This document shows positions 28,563-38,166 of a stretch of DNA of 64,000 nt, piece after piece. The stretch spans positions 2,666,001-2,730,000 of the forward strand of contig NC_026743.1 of the NCBI RefSeq assembly GCF_000210295.1. The letters run 5' to 3'. Position 1 is the stretch's first letter, and each line of letters opens with the position of its first letter. The translations under genes and the position numbers were made by a program. Origin of the DNA: Trypanosoma brucei gambiense DAL972. Taxonomy: Eukaryota > Euglenozoa > Kinetoplastea > Trypanosomatida > Trypanosomatidae. The notes below the pieces were generated by a model. That model did not search any database, was not told where the DNA came from, and saw nothing but the letters and a program-made list of their open reading frames with translations.

Positions 28563-29509
28563 ATTGGAAATTCTTCGCAGCTACAGCTCAGAGGAGGCCT
28601 TGTAGGTTTGGGCATATCGAACCGTGGTGCTGGTGCTGGTCGTGGTGGCAGAGTGTGCCAGGGAGAGTTGTTTGTGAACTGGAGAGGGCACGAAATAGAC
28701 AAAAAGAAAGGACCGAGCAGATAAAGGGGTAGCGAAGTCAGGCGTTTCTTGCCTTTTTTGTTTTGCTTTTGCTTTTTGTCTCAAAAAAAAAAAAAAATAC
28801 GCGCAGCTTCACTTAACGAGTCGAGTGGTTGCATTAGTCCAATTAGCGGCATTTGTCACACCGGGGCTAGAATGTGTGTCTACCCACCTGTGTACTATAT
28901 GCTTTCTCGTCGTTGATTCCAATGAAACACTTTCCTCTTGGCGTTTTTTTCTTTTCGTTGACACGTGTGATTCTGTTTCTACTCTTCATTCTTTTCTCTG
29001 ATTGCGCTGTATAATTCAAATAGAGCGAACGAAGTACGCAGTAGTGACGGGTTTTTCATTTCCCCTCCCCTCTTTTTTTTTTGTTTATTCGTTTGTTCAT
29101 TTTGTTTTCTGGTGTTTCGGCCATTGTTGCTTGTGTCACTGTCCGAAAGTGGGGAAGGTGGCCGTACACCCGTAACAGCAGCCAACGCGACCTACTAGAT
29201 TAGAAGCACAGAATAAGGGGAGGAAGCAGCGTGTGCACGCGGGAGGGGTGAAATAGGGGTTGAGTCGTTAAGTTTCTTCACGATTTTGATTGTCGGGGAG
29301 AAAAGATCTTTAGAAGGGGTTGGGCACTGAGGGGGAAGGGGGAGGATAAGAGAAGGAAAAAAAAAAAAGACAAGAGAATAGTTAAATAATCAGCCGCGGC
29401 ATCACGGAGTGTTAAAACATAAGATATCAAATATAGTTCACTGAGTGTGAAGTTGCAACAAGTGAAGGTTGACGCTAAAGTAAAGTCATCAATTAAAAAA
29501 AAAAAAGCG
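28563..29509 (+). other. Intergenic region, no gene seen
   Basis: About 950 bases with an A-run at ~28784-28797, a T-run at ~29072-29082 and a purine-rich stretch at 29320-29375. No ATG frame with a credible product. Confidence 0.5.
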
Positions 29510-30790
29510 ATGTCTGTTGCGTCTTCGACCGGTAGCGTGAGCGACAGTGATGTTGCGTCTTACAACCCATTTGAAGGCCTCCCTCCCACTCCCCGCAGCG
29601 AGGAGGACGATATCCGGAAGGGTATATTCGGTCGGGTGTTGCGTCTACTTCGTACCGTAGACGCGGAAGAAAGGGCCCGTTGGCGGAAAGCCATTGAAGA
29701 AGCTGCTACCGCTAAGCAAATGGCATCTCGGGGTGAAAATAAAAAGAAGCCCCAGTTACAGGAGGATGCCGAGGGTATTGGTGGTTCGGCAGCTGTGGAT
29801 CGAAGCTGTAGTGGGACGGTTCTTGTGGAGACATCTGGGGCTGTGAAGCGGCCCCGTGATGAGGAGGAGGGCGGTATTTCCAAGGTACCGAAGGAAGAGA
29901 ATCAGGAAAAACATTGTGAGGTTTCACAGGATCAACGTAAACACGATCCCTCGGACGGGGATTATATCGCAGCGTACTTGCGCACCCTTCTGGATAAGGT
30001 TATTGGTTTGAGCCTCCAGGAACTCCCCGTCGATGCCCTTCGCGTGTTATGCATAATGCTCGGCATACCACTGTCAAACAGCAAGAGCAAGATGGTGTAC
30101 TATAGTAAGCTCGCTAGTTTCTACTACACAAACTGTGAAAAACTTGGAAAGAGAGTGTCCAAGTCTTTCCATGTTTTTGAGCAGTTCAGGCGCGACGAGG
30201 AAGTGCGGCAGAAAATTTTTTCACAGAACTACACATCTCGTACTTCCACGAGTAGAACAAACTCAAAAGCTACTTCCTTAGAGAAGCAATCTAGAAGTTC
30301 TGCTGTCAAAAACACCAAGAAGGGTGCAAATCAGCAGACTTCAGGAGACGGGGAGAGCACTGTTTCCTCAACGCAGGGGACTGCGGTAGCTAGTAAAAAG
30401 TCTTCTAAACCGCGTGTGGCCGCAAGCAAGTCAGCCCCTGCAGTATTAGATAATGGCATTGTACACCGCGTGGATGAGGAACTGGAGGTGAAACACCATG
30501 GAAAGGTGTTCGTTGCTCATGCCAGCAGCCGTAATCAGTTTGCTTCGGCGTCTGGCGGAATGGATGATGAAGTGGCTACGGAGGACGCGTGGACCAGTAC
30601 AAAACTTGAGGGTGCGGTTGCTTCTATTATTCATCTGCACGACCCAGTCACTACCGCAATTGTTGTTAGGAAGTTAGCACAGATGGGATACAAAAGTGCG
30701 ACCGCTGAACAAACCGTAGAGGTGATTTTACACCGGTTTCACGACAGGCAGTTTATTTTCTACGATAATGGCATGGCATTTCTCCTTTAG
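29510..30790 (+). CDS. SAP-like domain protein, probably nuclear
   Basis: A 426-residue protein from ATG 29510; the frame extends upstream through a poly-lysine stretch only from a GTG. Residues ~165-205 (LSLQELPVDALRVLCIMLGI, then SNSKSKMVYYSKLASFYY) have the spacing of a SAP motif (two short helices, 'L-x-x-L-x-x-x-G-I-x-x-x-G-x-K-x-x-L'). SAP motifs usually bind DNA or RNA. The N terminus carries an NPFEGLPPTPRSEED motif and a charged helix. Residues ~210-330 are Ser/Lys-rich and disordered. The last ~60 residues (VASIIHLHDPVTTAIVVRKL to the end) look like a small winged-helix or UBA-like fold. The exact function is unknown. Confidence 0.85.
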   Translation: MSVASSTGSVSDSDVASYNPFEGLPPTPRSEEDDIRKGIFGRVLRLLRTVDAEERARWRKAIEEAATAKQMASRGENKKKPQLQEDAEGIGGSAAVDRSCSGTVLVETSGAVKRPRDEEEGGISKVPKEENQEKHCEVSQDQRKHDPSDGDYIAAYLRTLLDKVIGLSLQELPVDALRVLCIMLGIPLSNSKSKMVYYSKLASFYYTNCEKLGKRVSKSFHVFEQFRRDEEVRQKIFSQNYTSRTSTSRTNSKATSLEKQSRSSAVKNTKKGANQQTSGDGESTVSSTQGTAVASKKSSKPRVAASKSAPAVLDNGIVHRVDEELEVKHHGKVFVAHASSRNQFASASGGMDDEVATEDAWTSTKLEGAVASIIHLHDPVTTAIVVRKLAQMGYKSATAEQTVEVILHRFHDRQFIFYDNGMAFLL

Positions 30791-32256
30791 CAGCAGTTAG
30801 TGCAGTATTTGGTGGGGTTTGCTCATTCTGTGTGTTTGTGTTGTAAAGCCGCGGCACCGTATGATTGATCACGTGACAATTTTCCTTTTCCTTTTTTTTT
30901 TTTCTGCCCGTGTGTTCCTGTATGAGCGTGTGGTGTTACGGCCGTTGCACGCGGGAATGTTTTTGTTCTTTTTTCACCCTTCTCCACCCCAAGGCGGCGG
31001 TCGCTTCACCAAGAAGCCGTGGCTCTGGGAGAGGTCGTGTGTGCGTGCGTATGTGGGGTGAGAACACCGACTTGAGTCAAATAACATGAGAGAGGGTTAA
31101 AGTAGGGAGATCACTTGCATTACTGTTTCGTTTGAGAATACACTCGATCTTACTGTCCCCTTATTCCTATTTTCCTTCGGCTCGCTTCTATTCCCTCCTG
31201 TGCTCGTTTACTTCAACTGATGCACACAGATGTGGTTACGAGGGAAGTACGGCTCACTATTTCAATTTTTCCCCCTTCCGACTGTTTTTTTTTTTGTCGC
31301 ATGAGGTACCGACGTTTTTCTCGCGAATTTCACGCTGTTATATTCCCTCCCCTTTGTTATACACTGAAAGGGGGATTGGGGAGGTGGGTTGGGGGGGGGT
31401 ATTGTTGACTTGGATTGCATGCCGGTCCCACCACACGAGTGTTACAGTGAGCGTGGCGGGGAGGGGTGTGAAGGGAAAGCGAAGTGGAGATGCGGGATAA
31501 AGGGGATAGGGAGGGGAAATTTGTTTAATTAGTGACTCGCAACACGGCAGCGGCGGCATTCGTAGCAGCAACTGCAGTTGACTACGGTTCATTTTTTTAC
31601 TCTGTTTTATCTGCGCTCGCGTACTGTGACATATGGGAAAGGGAAGGCGGAAGTTGTTGTCCCTTCATGTGGGGTGAGCTTTACGTTTAGCGGGAGCAAG
31701 GTTGAATGCCCCTGTGATGGTGACGTGTGAGGAAAGGATGGGAGGGATGAAGATTGAAGGAAACATAAGTGTGTAGAAGGAGGCGCATAGTAGAAGCGTG
31801 TAGCGGAGAGAACGTTTACTGTTACTTCATGTTGTCCCTTTTGCTTACAACCCCTATGTTGTTATTTTCTCCTTACACTTCACCTGTTTAATGCTCATGC
31901 CGCTGCCGTTTCCACCGCTCGCTGGTGAGATTATTTCCTCCCTTATGGAGTGTTTGTGTGCGATCGCTTCCCTTGCTTTTTTTCTGTTCCTTTATGTGAA
32001 AGCCTGTAAAAGGAAGGAAGGGAAATTTGAGCGAGTACAAGCCCACCTCTGTGCGGGAAAATAACAGGAAGGGGAAGCCGTAACAGCACTAACGGTGGAA
32101 TTGCGCGCTGTTAGGGCGAACTGGCAGTGATAGTTGGACCATTTGCAGGTACACGTGTGCCATTGTATCACATACCTGTTGCATTCGTCGCGCTTGAGGA
32201 TTGCAAGAGTAGCGGTAGTACCGAAACACGGTCTCTTTCCTACTTGGGGAAACGTG
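30791..32256 (+). other. Long intergenic/UTR region, no gene seen
   Basis: About 1.5 kb. Includes T-runs at ~30892-30904 and ~31281-31292 and a G-run (31390-31399). Frames of 60-120 codons are low-complexity and I do not call them. Confidence 0.5.
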
Positions 32257-32610
32257 ATGCAACCCCCAACCCCACCTATGACGCCATTCGAGCAAAGGGC
32301 TACACAGGCCTTTCAGAGTGTGGGCGCCTTGCGCATGCAATCCAATATCTTACATCGCAGTGCAGCCTTCTGCATGGAACGGTGCCTTGACACGGAGGAG
32401 TTGTACACCTTACTGCGGACGTCGCAGGCGCCCATTCGGTATCGCCTCGATACCGATCTCGCTGAGAAGAAATGTGCTTCGAACTGCAGTGCGAAGTGGG
32501 ACGAATTGTATCGTGCGACGGCAATGCGACTGAATGAGGAGGCGGTGCGGCGGGTTCAGATGCGGCAAATGCAGAACATGATGAATGCGATGCAGGGGGG
32601 AGGGGTCTAG
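32257..32610 (+). CDS. Small TIM-like protein (twin CX3C)
   Basis: A 117-residue protein starting at ATG 32257; the 41 codons upstream in frame start only at TTG and read unlike protein. It has two CX3C motifs, C39-M-E-R-C43 and C73-A-S-N-C77, within predicted helices, and a Met/Gln-rich C terminus. This is the signature of Tim9/Tim10/Tim8/13-type chaperones of the mitochondrial intermembrane space, which escort hydrophobic precursors and in trypanosomes form part of the single TIM complex. The spacing between the motifs is 29 residues, clearly longer than the 11-16 of canonical small TIMs, so it is a divergent member. It could instead belong to another twin-CX3C family. Confidence 0.8.
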   Translation: MQPPTPPMTPFEQRATQAFQSVGALRMQSNILHRSAAFCMERCLDTEELYTLLRTSQAPIRYRLDTDLAEKKCASNCSAKWDELYRATAMRLNEEAVRRVQMRQMQNMMNAMQGGGV

Positions 32611-33190
32611 TGCGAATGCCCCCATGAAGGACGTGTTGCGCGTACGTTGCTGTCGCGGAGAAATAAGAGAGCGATAGTGGCGAGGGGGCGTGTAGTTGTG
32701 TTGACGGTGTCTAAGCCGAAGGTGACGAATAGCTGTTTCCATTCAGTTGTTCGAACGGCCGTGCTTCGGTTCCCGTTGTTCTATGAAAAGGTAATAGGTG
32801 GATTTTGATTCACTTTGACTAAACTCTTGGCTCGTTATTAACGTTTTCTCTGTTCATCTTTCACCTTGCAATATCTACGATTGCCTGTAGGTGACGGGTC
32901 TGTGGTCTTTGTTGGTAAGTTCGCCGTCATCAGATGTACTTCTTTTCGCCCTCATGTGTCTTGATTCAACTTGTCCATCGCAACTTTTTTGGTCATCATT
33001 GATTGTGTTGGTTTTATTTCATGTGGGGTGTAGCAACCACGTGGAGACAGACATCAAAAGAGGGCGGAGGAACTAACATAAGCGGACAAACCGAAGACAA
33101 GGGGCGTAGGGAAGCATTTGAGTTGTTACTGTTGTGCACAGGTCAGCGCCTTTCTATCTTCCAACAAATACATCACCGGCTTTTGAGCGG
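32611..33190 (+). other. Intergenic region, no gene seen
   Basis: About 580 bases, with pyrimidine-rich stretches near 32840-32870 and 32980-33015. An overlapping 113-codon frame (33003-33344) starts at a non-ATG codon and competes with the better-supported short gene at 33191. Confidence 0.45.
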
Positions 33191-33496
33191 ATGTACCTTG
33201 CGGTTTTCCAGGAGTTTGCTCATTCAAAGGTTTTGGAGCGCATCCAAAGCGAGGACATTTGCCGAGTTGACGTGGCCCCGATGCCGTGCAGTTCGGCAAA
33301 GTCGGAGGAGGAGTTGGCTGTGGTGCGGGCATCTGCGAAATTAATTATTGAGGATCCCGAAAAGGAGAATGAGGAGGCGGTTGAGGCGGCACTCGCCACC
33401 CTTGGTGGGTTGGGGTTCAGTATTACGCACCGTCATCCAGTTACATCGGCAGGTTGCCCGATGCGGGACCGTGTCATATTAACATACACCGGATGA
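33191..33496 (+). CDS. Short acidic protein of unknown function
   Basis: A 101-residue frame from ATG 33191. The composition looks like real protein: MYLAVFQEFAHSKVLERIQS (helical) followed by an acidic helix with SEEELAVVRASAKLIIED and EEAVEAALATLGGLGF. The last third is polar with a C-terminal VILTYTG. No membrane segment or motif is recognised. A candidate acceptor AG near 33141 (GTTGTGCACAG) lies ~50 bases upstream. The frame could extend 19 codons upstream to a GTG, which I consider 5' UTR. Confidence is lower because the protein is short. Confidence 0.6.
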   Translation: MYLAVFQEFAHSKVLERIQSEDICRVDVAPMPCSSAKSEEELAVVRASAKLIIEDPEKENEEAVEAALATLGGLGFSITHRHPVTSAGCPMRDRVILTYTG

Positions 33497-33865
33497 AGTG
33501 GCTTGACCCCGGTGACGGTACTTGTAGGCAGGTGTATGAGGCATGGCGTCACTGGGCAGACAAACGGCCCGAACGTGGTGCGTCAACAACCGCTCCCCTT
33601 CCTTTTCTTTTCCTTATTTCCCTTCTTCACTTCCATCGGGCTGCCGATGACTGCATGTGGCTATGCTGCTGCTATCGTAGCATCTGATTTTTCACTCGAG
33701 AGGGGTCTCTTCCTCTTAATTATGTTTGCGCTACTGCTTGTTCTTCCCTTCCCGTGCAGGGAGAAAAATGATCTTGCCCATTCTGTTTTGTAAAGTGGAC
33801 CGTCAATTCGAGAATCGACACCGAACCACAAGCCAAGGTCAGCGATACTTAGCACTGAAGGAAGG
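33497..33865 (+). promoter_or_regulatory. RPS3 leader region with pyrimidine tracts and an upstream ATG
   Basis: Two strong pyrimidine tracts occur (about 33588-33632 and 33737-33756), the second followed by GTGCAG with the AG at 33758-33759. If that acceptor is used, an upstream ATG at 33768 opens a 41-codon frame that overlaps and terminates inside the RPS3 start. A highly expressed ribosomal gene would be hindered by that, so the real acceptor may be downstream of 33770, for example AG at ~33841-33842. Confidence 0.45.
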
Positions 33866-34510
33866 ATGGGGCCTCTATCTAAGAAGCGCATGATGGTGCG
33901 CGATGGGGTCTTCTACGCCGAGCTTTTCGAGTTCTTAAAGCGCGAGTTGGCTGACGACGGTTTCGCTGGCGTTGAACATCGTGTTACTCCCACTCGCACG
34001 GAGATTGTCATCCGTTCCACAAAGACCCGCGAAGTCCTCGGTGAGAAGGGCCGCCGCATCCGTGAGCTAACGGCTTGCCTTCAGCAGCGGTTTAACTACA
34101 AGGAAGGCAAACTGCAGCTGTTCGCCGAGCGCGTGGAGGTGCGTGGACTGTCCGCAATGGCGCAGGCCGAATCCCTGCGTTTCAAGCTTCTCAGCAACCT
34201 TCAAGTGCGCCGTGCGGCCATGGGCATCATCCGTTACGTGATGGAATCCGGCGCAAAGGGCTGTGAGGTGACAATTGGCGGAAAGATCAAGGGCCAGCGC
34301 GCGAAGAGTATGACATTCCGTGACGGCTACATGATTAAGTCGGGTACTGCTCACAAACACTTCGTTGACACGGCCACCCGTCATTGCCACTTGCGTGCAG
34401 GCACCATTGGCGTAAATGTTAAAATCATGCGCCCACAGAGTATGATAGAGGAAGACGAGGTACTTCCCGATGTGATCACCGTGATTGAACCCAAGACTAT
34501 TGAGGCTTGA
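33866..34510 (+). CDS. RPS3: 40S ribosomal protein S3
   Basis: A 214-residue protein from ATG 33866. The N-terminal type II KH domain (about 20-95) includes [20 protein letters not shown] with the GxxG loop GEKG followed by RRIRELT. The C-terminal S3 domain (about 95-190) contains [20 protein letters not shown] and [14 protein letters not shown]. This places it firmly as eukaryotic uS3, which sits at the mRNA entry channel of the small ribosomal subunit. Its length is slightly shorter than human RPS3 (243) because the tail is reduced. Codon usage is C-rich at third positions compared with neighbours, as expected for a highly expressed gene. Confidence 0.98.
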   Translation: MGPLSKKRMMVRDGVFYAELFEFLKRELADDGFAGVEHRVTPTRTEIVIRSTKTREVLGEKGRRIRELTACLQQRFNYKEGKLQLFAERVEVRGLSAMAQAESLRFKLLSNLQVRRAAMGIIRYVMESGAKGCEVTIGGKIKGQRAKSMTFRDGYMIKSGTAHKHFVDTATRHCHLRAGTIGVNVKIMRPQSMIEEDEVLPDVITVIEPKTIEA

Positions 34511-34939
34511 TCATGGAAGTGGTGGGACAAATGTGATTAGGACTGCAAGGGTAGTTTTCGTGCGTGCCCTTGCGAGTTCTTGTATTCCTCGTTTGACGGA
34601 GCCCTTGATAATTTTCTACGGTCTTTTTCACCTTTTTTTTCTTTTGCTTTCATGACTTTAAAAAAAATAAAATGCCCTTTACCTTGCTGTGCTAGCGCTG
34701 CGGGGGAACGTACGCGGGTGTGTACGCCCTCCGGTTGTCGGCTGCAGAGGTTTGCCCCAGCGTCAGGGATGTATAAACCTAACCCGAACAAAGATGATAC
34801 TTGATTTCGTTGCTTTCCCCCATTGTTTTTTCTGTTCTACATTAGAACGAAAAGCACCAAAGCCCACTGACCTCTTATTTGCGAGATTCCGGTGGGTGTA
34901 GGGGCTCATTTCTTGTTTTCCTTGCCGTAGGCTAGGGGG
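34511..34939 (+). other. Intergenic region with spliced-leader acceptor
   Basis: No gene. A pyrimidine tract at ~34907-34924 followed by CCGTAG (AG at 34929-34930) lies nine bases before the ATG at 34940. Confidence 0.55.
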
Positions 34940-37168
34940 ATGGACAATCAGCGCAATACAGAAAGGCAGCCGCAATCTGAGGAAGAAAATGCGAAAAGTG
35001 ATGTAAACGTATTAGAAAATTCATGTAGTGGGGTGGTGAGGTCTTTCCCGTTACCATTCATCAGGAGGGAGGGTGCGACTGCGGCAGGCAGCACTTCGTT
35101 TTCACATGCTTTACTCGTATCTGGGAGCAAAAATCGAAGTCAGTCGGAAACATGCTCTTCGGATTCGAGTGGGGCAGAACGAACAAGTGGCCAGATAACG
35201 TTGTTGCAGACAGGGGATATTGGCAGCGACTGTTCCTTGTCGGAGGACTTCCAAACATCGACCACAGGACATACGGAGAGGTTACGGTTGTGCGCCCCCC
35301 TTCGAAAGAGGGATTCCGAAACCACCAAGGACCCCCGGATAACGCGAAAATGTCTGTTAAATGCATTCCCTGTGTCGTTAAAACATATTGCCGTCGACGA
35401 AGTAGCCGCGGCCGGAATGAAGCCCGGCGATACTGTGATTGCAGCAACAAGCGGTTATCATCATCAGTTCACGGAGCAAACGCTTCTGGAAATTCACGGG
35501 TTACTTCTTCGTACTGCCGCTGCTGCTGAGGCGAGGAAGCAATATTTAATGGCTGGCGCACGCATGGAAGCCACGAGCGTTGGCCGTCGAGTTACTGAAG
35601 GTCTCATCGAGGGGGAGAGTGCCCGAGATCTCACTGTCTGGAGTGAAGGATGGTATAGGCATCATCCGTCTGTCAGGGGTGGAGTCCTGACCGCAGTTAC
35701 TGTGCGGCCGCCGCAATTCAAGGCGGGGATGCTATGGAATGGTGAAGACAAATTCCTTTTAGGGGGTACCGCTTTTGTTGAGGAAGCGCGTATTCTGCAG
35801 GTGAAAGTTCCTCACTCTCAGAATTTCCTGCAAATGGTTAGCAATAGCACTACTCTATGCACAGAGGGAAGTCGCGTTACGAAGGACCAATGGACCGAGA
35901 GCTGCGACGGTAGTGATGCGCGCTCCGAGCCGAAGAAGGTAGCGCACTTATTAGTACGGGAGTATAGTTCTATTTCCAAGGTGCGTGGGGGCACTATGGT
36001 GCAAACGTTCTCTCTTATACCAGATCATGTGCAGGGCAATACGCAACGGAGTCTCATCTTGCAGCGTGGTCAGATAACGAAGGTGCTGAGTGAATGCGCA
36101 CCCGGTGCTGTGACACGCGGGTTTTCACTGCAACTGCTTCTTCCCTCATCATTACGTAGTGAACTTGGCTCAATGGCATATGAAAATCCATTTTCCACCC
36201 GAGATACTGAGTCTAACATACTCGACGATGGTGGTGGTGAATGTGGTACGTTCTGTGCTAATGAGAGCACATTCGCCAACACCATGAACTCCGACTTTAT
36301 GTCTTCAACAGCCACACTGATGATGAACCGCACGTCGAAAGTACGCACGACGGTGCGGCAGCCGTTGGGCGACGAAACGTATCTTCGGTTTGCGAACCCC
36401 AAACTTTATGCGTTTGTGATGCAGCAATCGCCTGCTATACTAACTGCCCATACGAATGCTATACGTGAATACATACTTTACCATCACCGATTCCGGATTC
36501 GACGCAAAATTGCGGAGGTTATGCAGGCAATCCGTACACTGCAAGGGTTTTTCCGTCACTGCTTGGGGCGCAAGAAGCGAGCGATTAAACGTATGCTTCG
36601 ACAATGGCGTCGACTTGAATATCAGTGCCGTGCTCGGTTGAAGAAGCAGACGTTTGAGGCTCCCAATGTGAGCCGCATCAGTTATGTTGTTGGAAGCGTT
36701 CTTTGGGAGCATGTTGTAACGACAGACGAGTACAAGCTCAACATGCTGGAGGAGCAGATGAAGGCGCGACGGGCGGGGTACTTGCGGTGGTGTGCTCAGC
36801 GTCGTGAAGAGAATAGGATGATGCCTAAGGTAAATGAAAGCAGTGAGTCAACAGAAGTTAGGGGGATTGGAGATCCTCGCGGTGCGAGTACGGTACTTTC
36901 GCCAAAAGAACTTAGCACTGGAACGATGTTGGTCTCAAGGGAACAAACAAGGTTGGATTCTACCTTTAACAAGTCTCACCATAGGTGGATCGCTAAGTGG
37001 AGGGATGTGGTACACGCCCGATTTGGTTGGTATATTGAACCGGAAGTGTTACTTAGGGAGAGTCACCGTCGGCTCCTCCATTCGCTGCGGAACACAATTC
37101 TAACTATGGCAGACGTACAAGCAGCGCTAAAGAAGAGGGGCGAAGAGGATGAGTTTACGTTGATGTAG
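34940..37168 (+). CDS. Unknown protein with an IQ-like motif
   Basis: A 742-residue protein from ATG 34940, 9 bases after a clear acceptor AG. The N-terminal ~150 residues are Ser-rich and disordered. The middle (~150-480) looks folded but has no motif I recognise. At ~530-548, IRTLQGFFRHCLGRKKRAI resembles an IQ motif (I-Q-x-x-x-R-G-x-x-x-R), set in a long, very basic helix (about 505-575), so calmodulin or calmodulin-like binding is possible. A further basic helical segment with RRLLHSLRNTILTMADVQ occurs near the C terminus. Cytoskeletal or flagellar proteins often have this layout, but location cannot be read from the sequence. Confidence 0.85.
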   Translation: MDNQRNTERQPQSEEENAKSDVNVLENSCSGVVRSFPLPFIRREGATAAGSTSFSHALLVSGSKNRSQSETCSSDSSGAERTSGQITLLQTGDIGSDCSLSEDFQTSTTGHTERLRLCAPLRKRDSETTKDPRITRKCLLNAFPVSLKHIAVDEVAAAGMKPGDTVIAATSGYHHQFTEQTLLEIHGLLLRTAAAAEARKQYLMAGARMEATSVGRRVTEGLIEGESARDLTVWSEGWYRHHPSVRGGVLTAVTVRPPQFKAGMLWNGEDKFLLGGTAFVEEARILQVKVPHSQNFLQMVSNSTTLCTEGSRVTKDQWTESCDGSDARSEPKKVAHLLVREYSSISKVRGGTMVQTFSLIPDHVQGNTQRSLILQRGQITKVLSECAPGAVTRGFSLQLLLPSSLRSELGSMAYENPFSTRDTESNILDDGGGECGTFCANESTFANTMNSDFMSSTATLMMNRTSKVRTTVRQPLGDETYLRFANPKLYAFVMQQSPAILTAHTNAIREYILYHHRFRIRRKIAEVMQAIRTLQGFFRHCLGRKKRAIKRMLRQWRRLEYQCRARLKKQTFEAPNVSRISYVVGSVLWEHVVTTDEYKLNMLEEQMKARRAGYLRWCAQRREENRMMPKVNESSESTEVRGIGDPRGASTVLSPKELSTGTMLVSREQTRLDSTFNKSHHRWIAKWRDVVHARFGWYIEPEVLLRESHRRLLHSLRNTILTMADVQAALKKRGEEDEFTLM

Positions 37169-38166
37169 CGTCCCAGTAGTATAGTTAAGGAAGTAGTCTC
37201 ATTTTTTGAGGGAGGAAAAGGGGGGGGGAGCAGGCACAAAAGAGAGAGAGATTTGGTTTATATTAGTGCTCTTATCGTTACCCACCACTGTTGAAAGTGC
37301 GCTTGCTCCCGTCTGTCGTGTATCCTACTTTGGTTTTTGGTTGCATTTGGTGTTGGAGACTGTCAGCATCACCCTCACTGCACTCTGTTTCTTTAAGAAC
37401 TGTTTTTCTCTCTCTCTCTCTCCCTATAACCTTCCCCACATTTTTCTATTGTACTTATTGCTGATGGATCAGTTGAGTTTTTTTTTTTGTACAATGTGGT
37501 ATATATCTAGCTACCCTAAGCATGCATGTATATACATATATATATATGTATATGTTTCCCTTCTTCGCGCTTGAGAACTCATCTCTTTTTTCTGTTGCGC
37601 GTGTTGGTTTGTAACTACCATTAACGTTTCATCTTTTTTTTTTTACTCTTTTACCTCGTACTTTTTTTTGCCAGGTCTCGTATTTGCTGTGCCCTGCGGG
37701 ACTAGTTATTATTGTTATTATTGCGCCCATGTAATGGAACGGGCCGGTTTTTATATGTATATGTTAAATGGCGGTAAAGTAAAGAGAGAAAGCCAATGAT
37801 GACCGTAAGGAGGGTGAAGTGGAGAACTGCGTGACACACGGGTCTGTGTGCAAATAAAGACCACGTCGCAGACTGAAGTAATTGTATTGGAAGGAGGAAA
37901 ATGGGGAAATTTGTACCAATAGGTGTCTTTTGTACCAGTAGGTGTGTCTACTGCTGCTTGCAGCTGTTGTTGCCATAAGGGGGAATAAATGTTACCACTT
38001 ATGTGCTGTTGCTTTATCTCTTTCGACCTGGAACACTGAATCTTGGTCGCTTTCTCTCTCTCTCTTTTTTTTTTTGATGTGCTTCTTTCTTTCCTGTCAC
38101 CAAGATTCAATTTTCACTTTTTTCTCCTTCGTCTACACATTTTTTTTTCTTTTTTGCCCACTTTAG
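37169..38166 (+). other. Intergenic region with acceptor abutting the next ATG
   Basis: About 1 kb, T-rich with several T-runs and (TA)n-like TATACATATATATATGTATATG near 37530. At its end a very strong pyrimidine tract (38113-38164) finishes with TTTAG at 38162-38166, directly against the ATG at 38167. Confidence 0.5.

Noticed and set aside
33003..33344. 113-codon frame overlapping the short acidic gene
   Set aside because: Starts at a non-ATG codon and has Arg/Ser/Leu-rich composition typical of an out-of-frame shadow; the frame from 33191 is a better protein.
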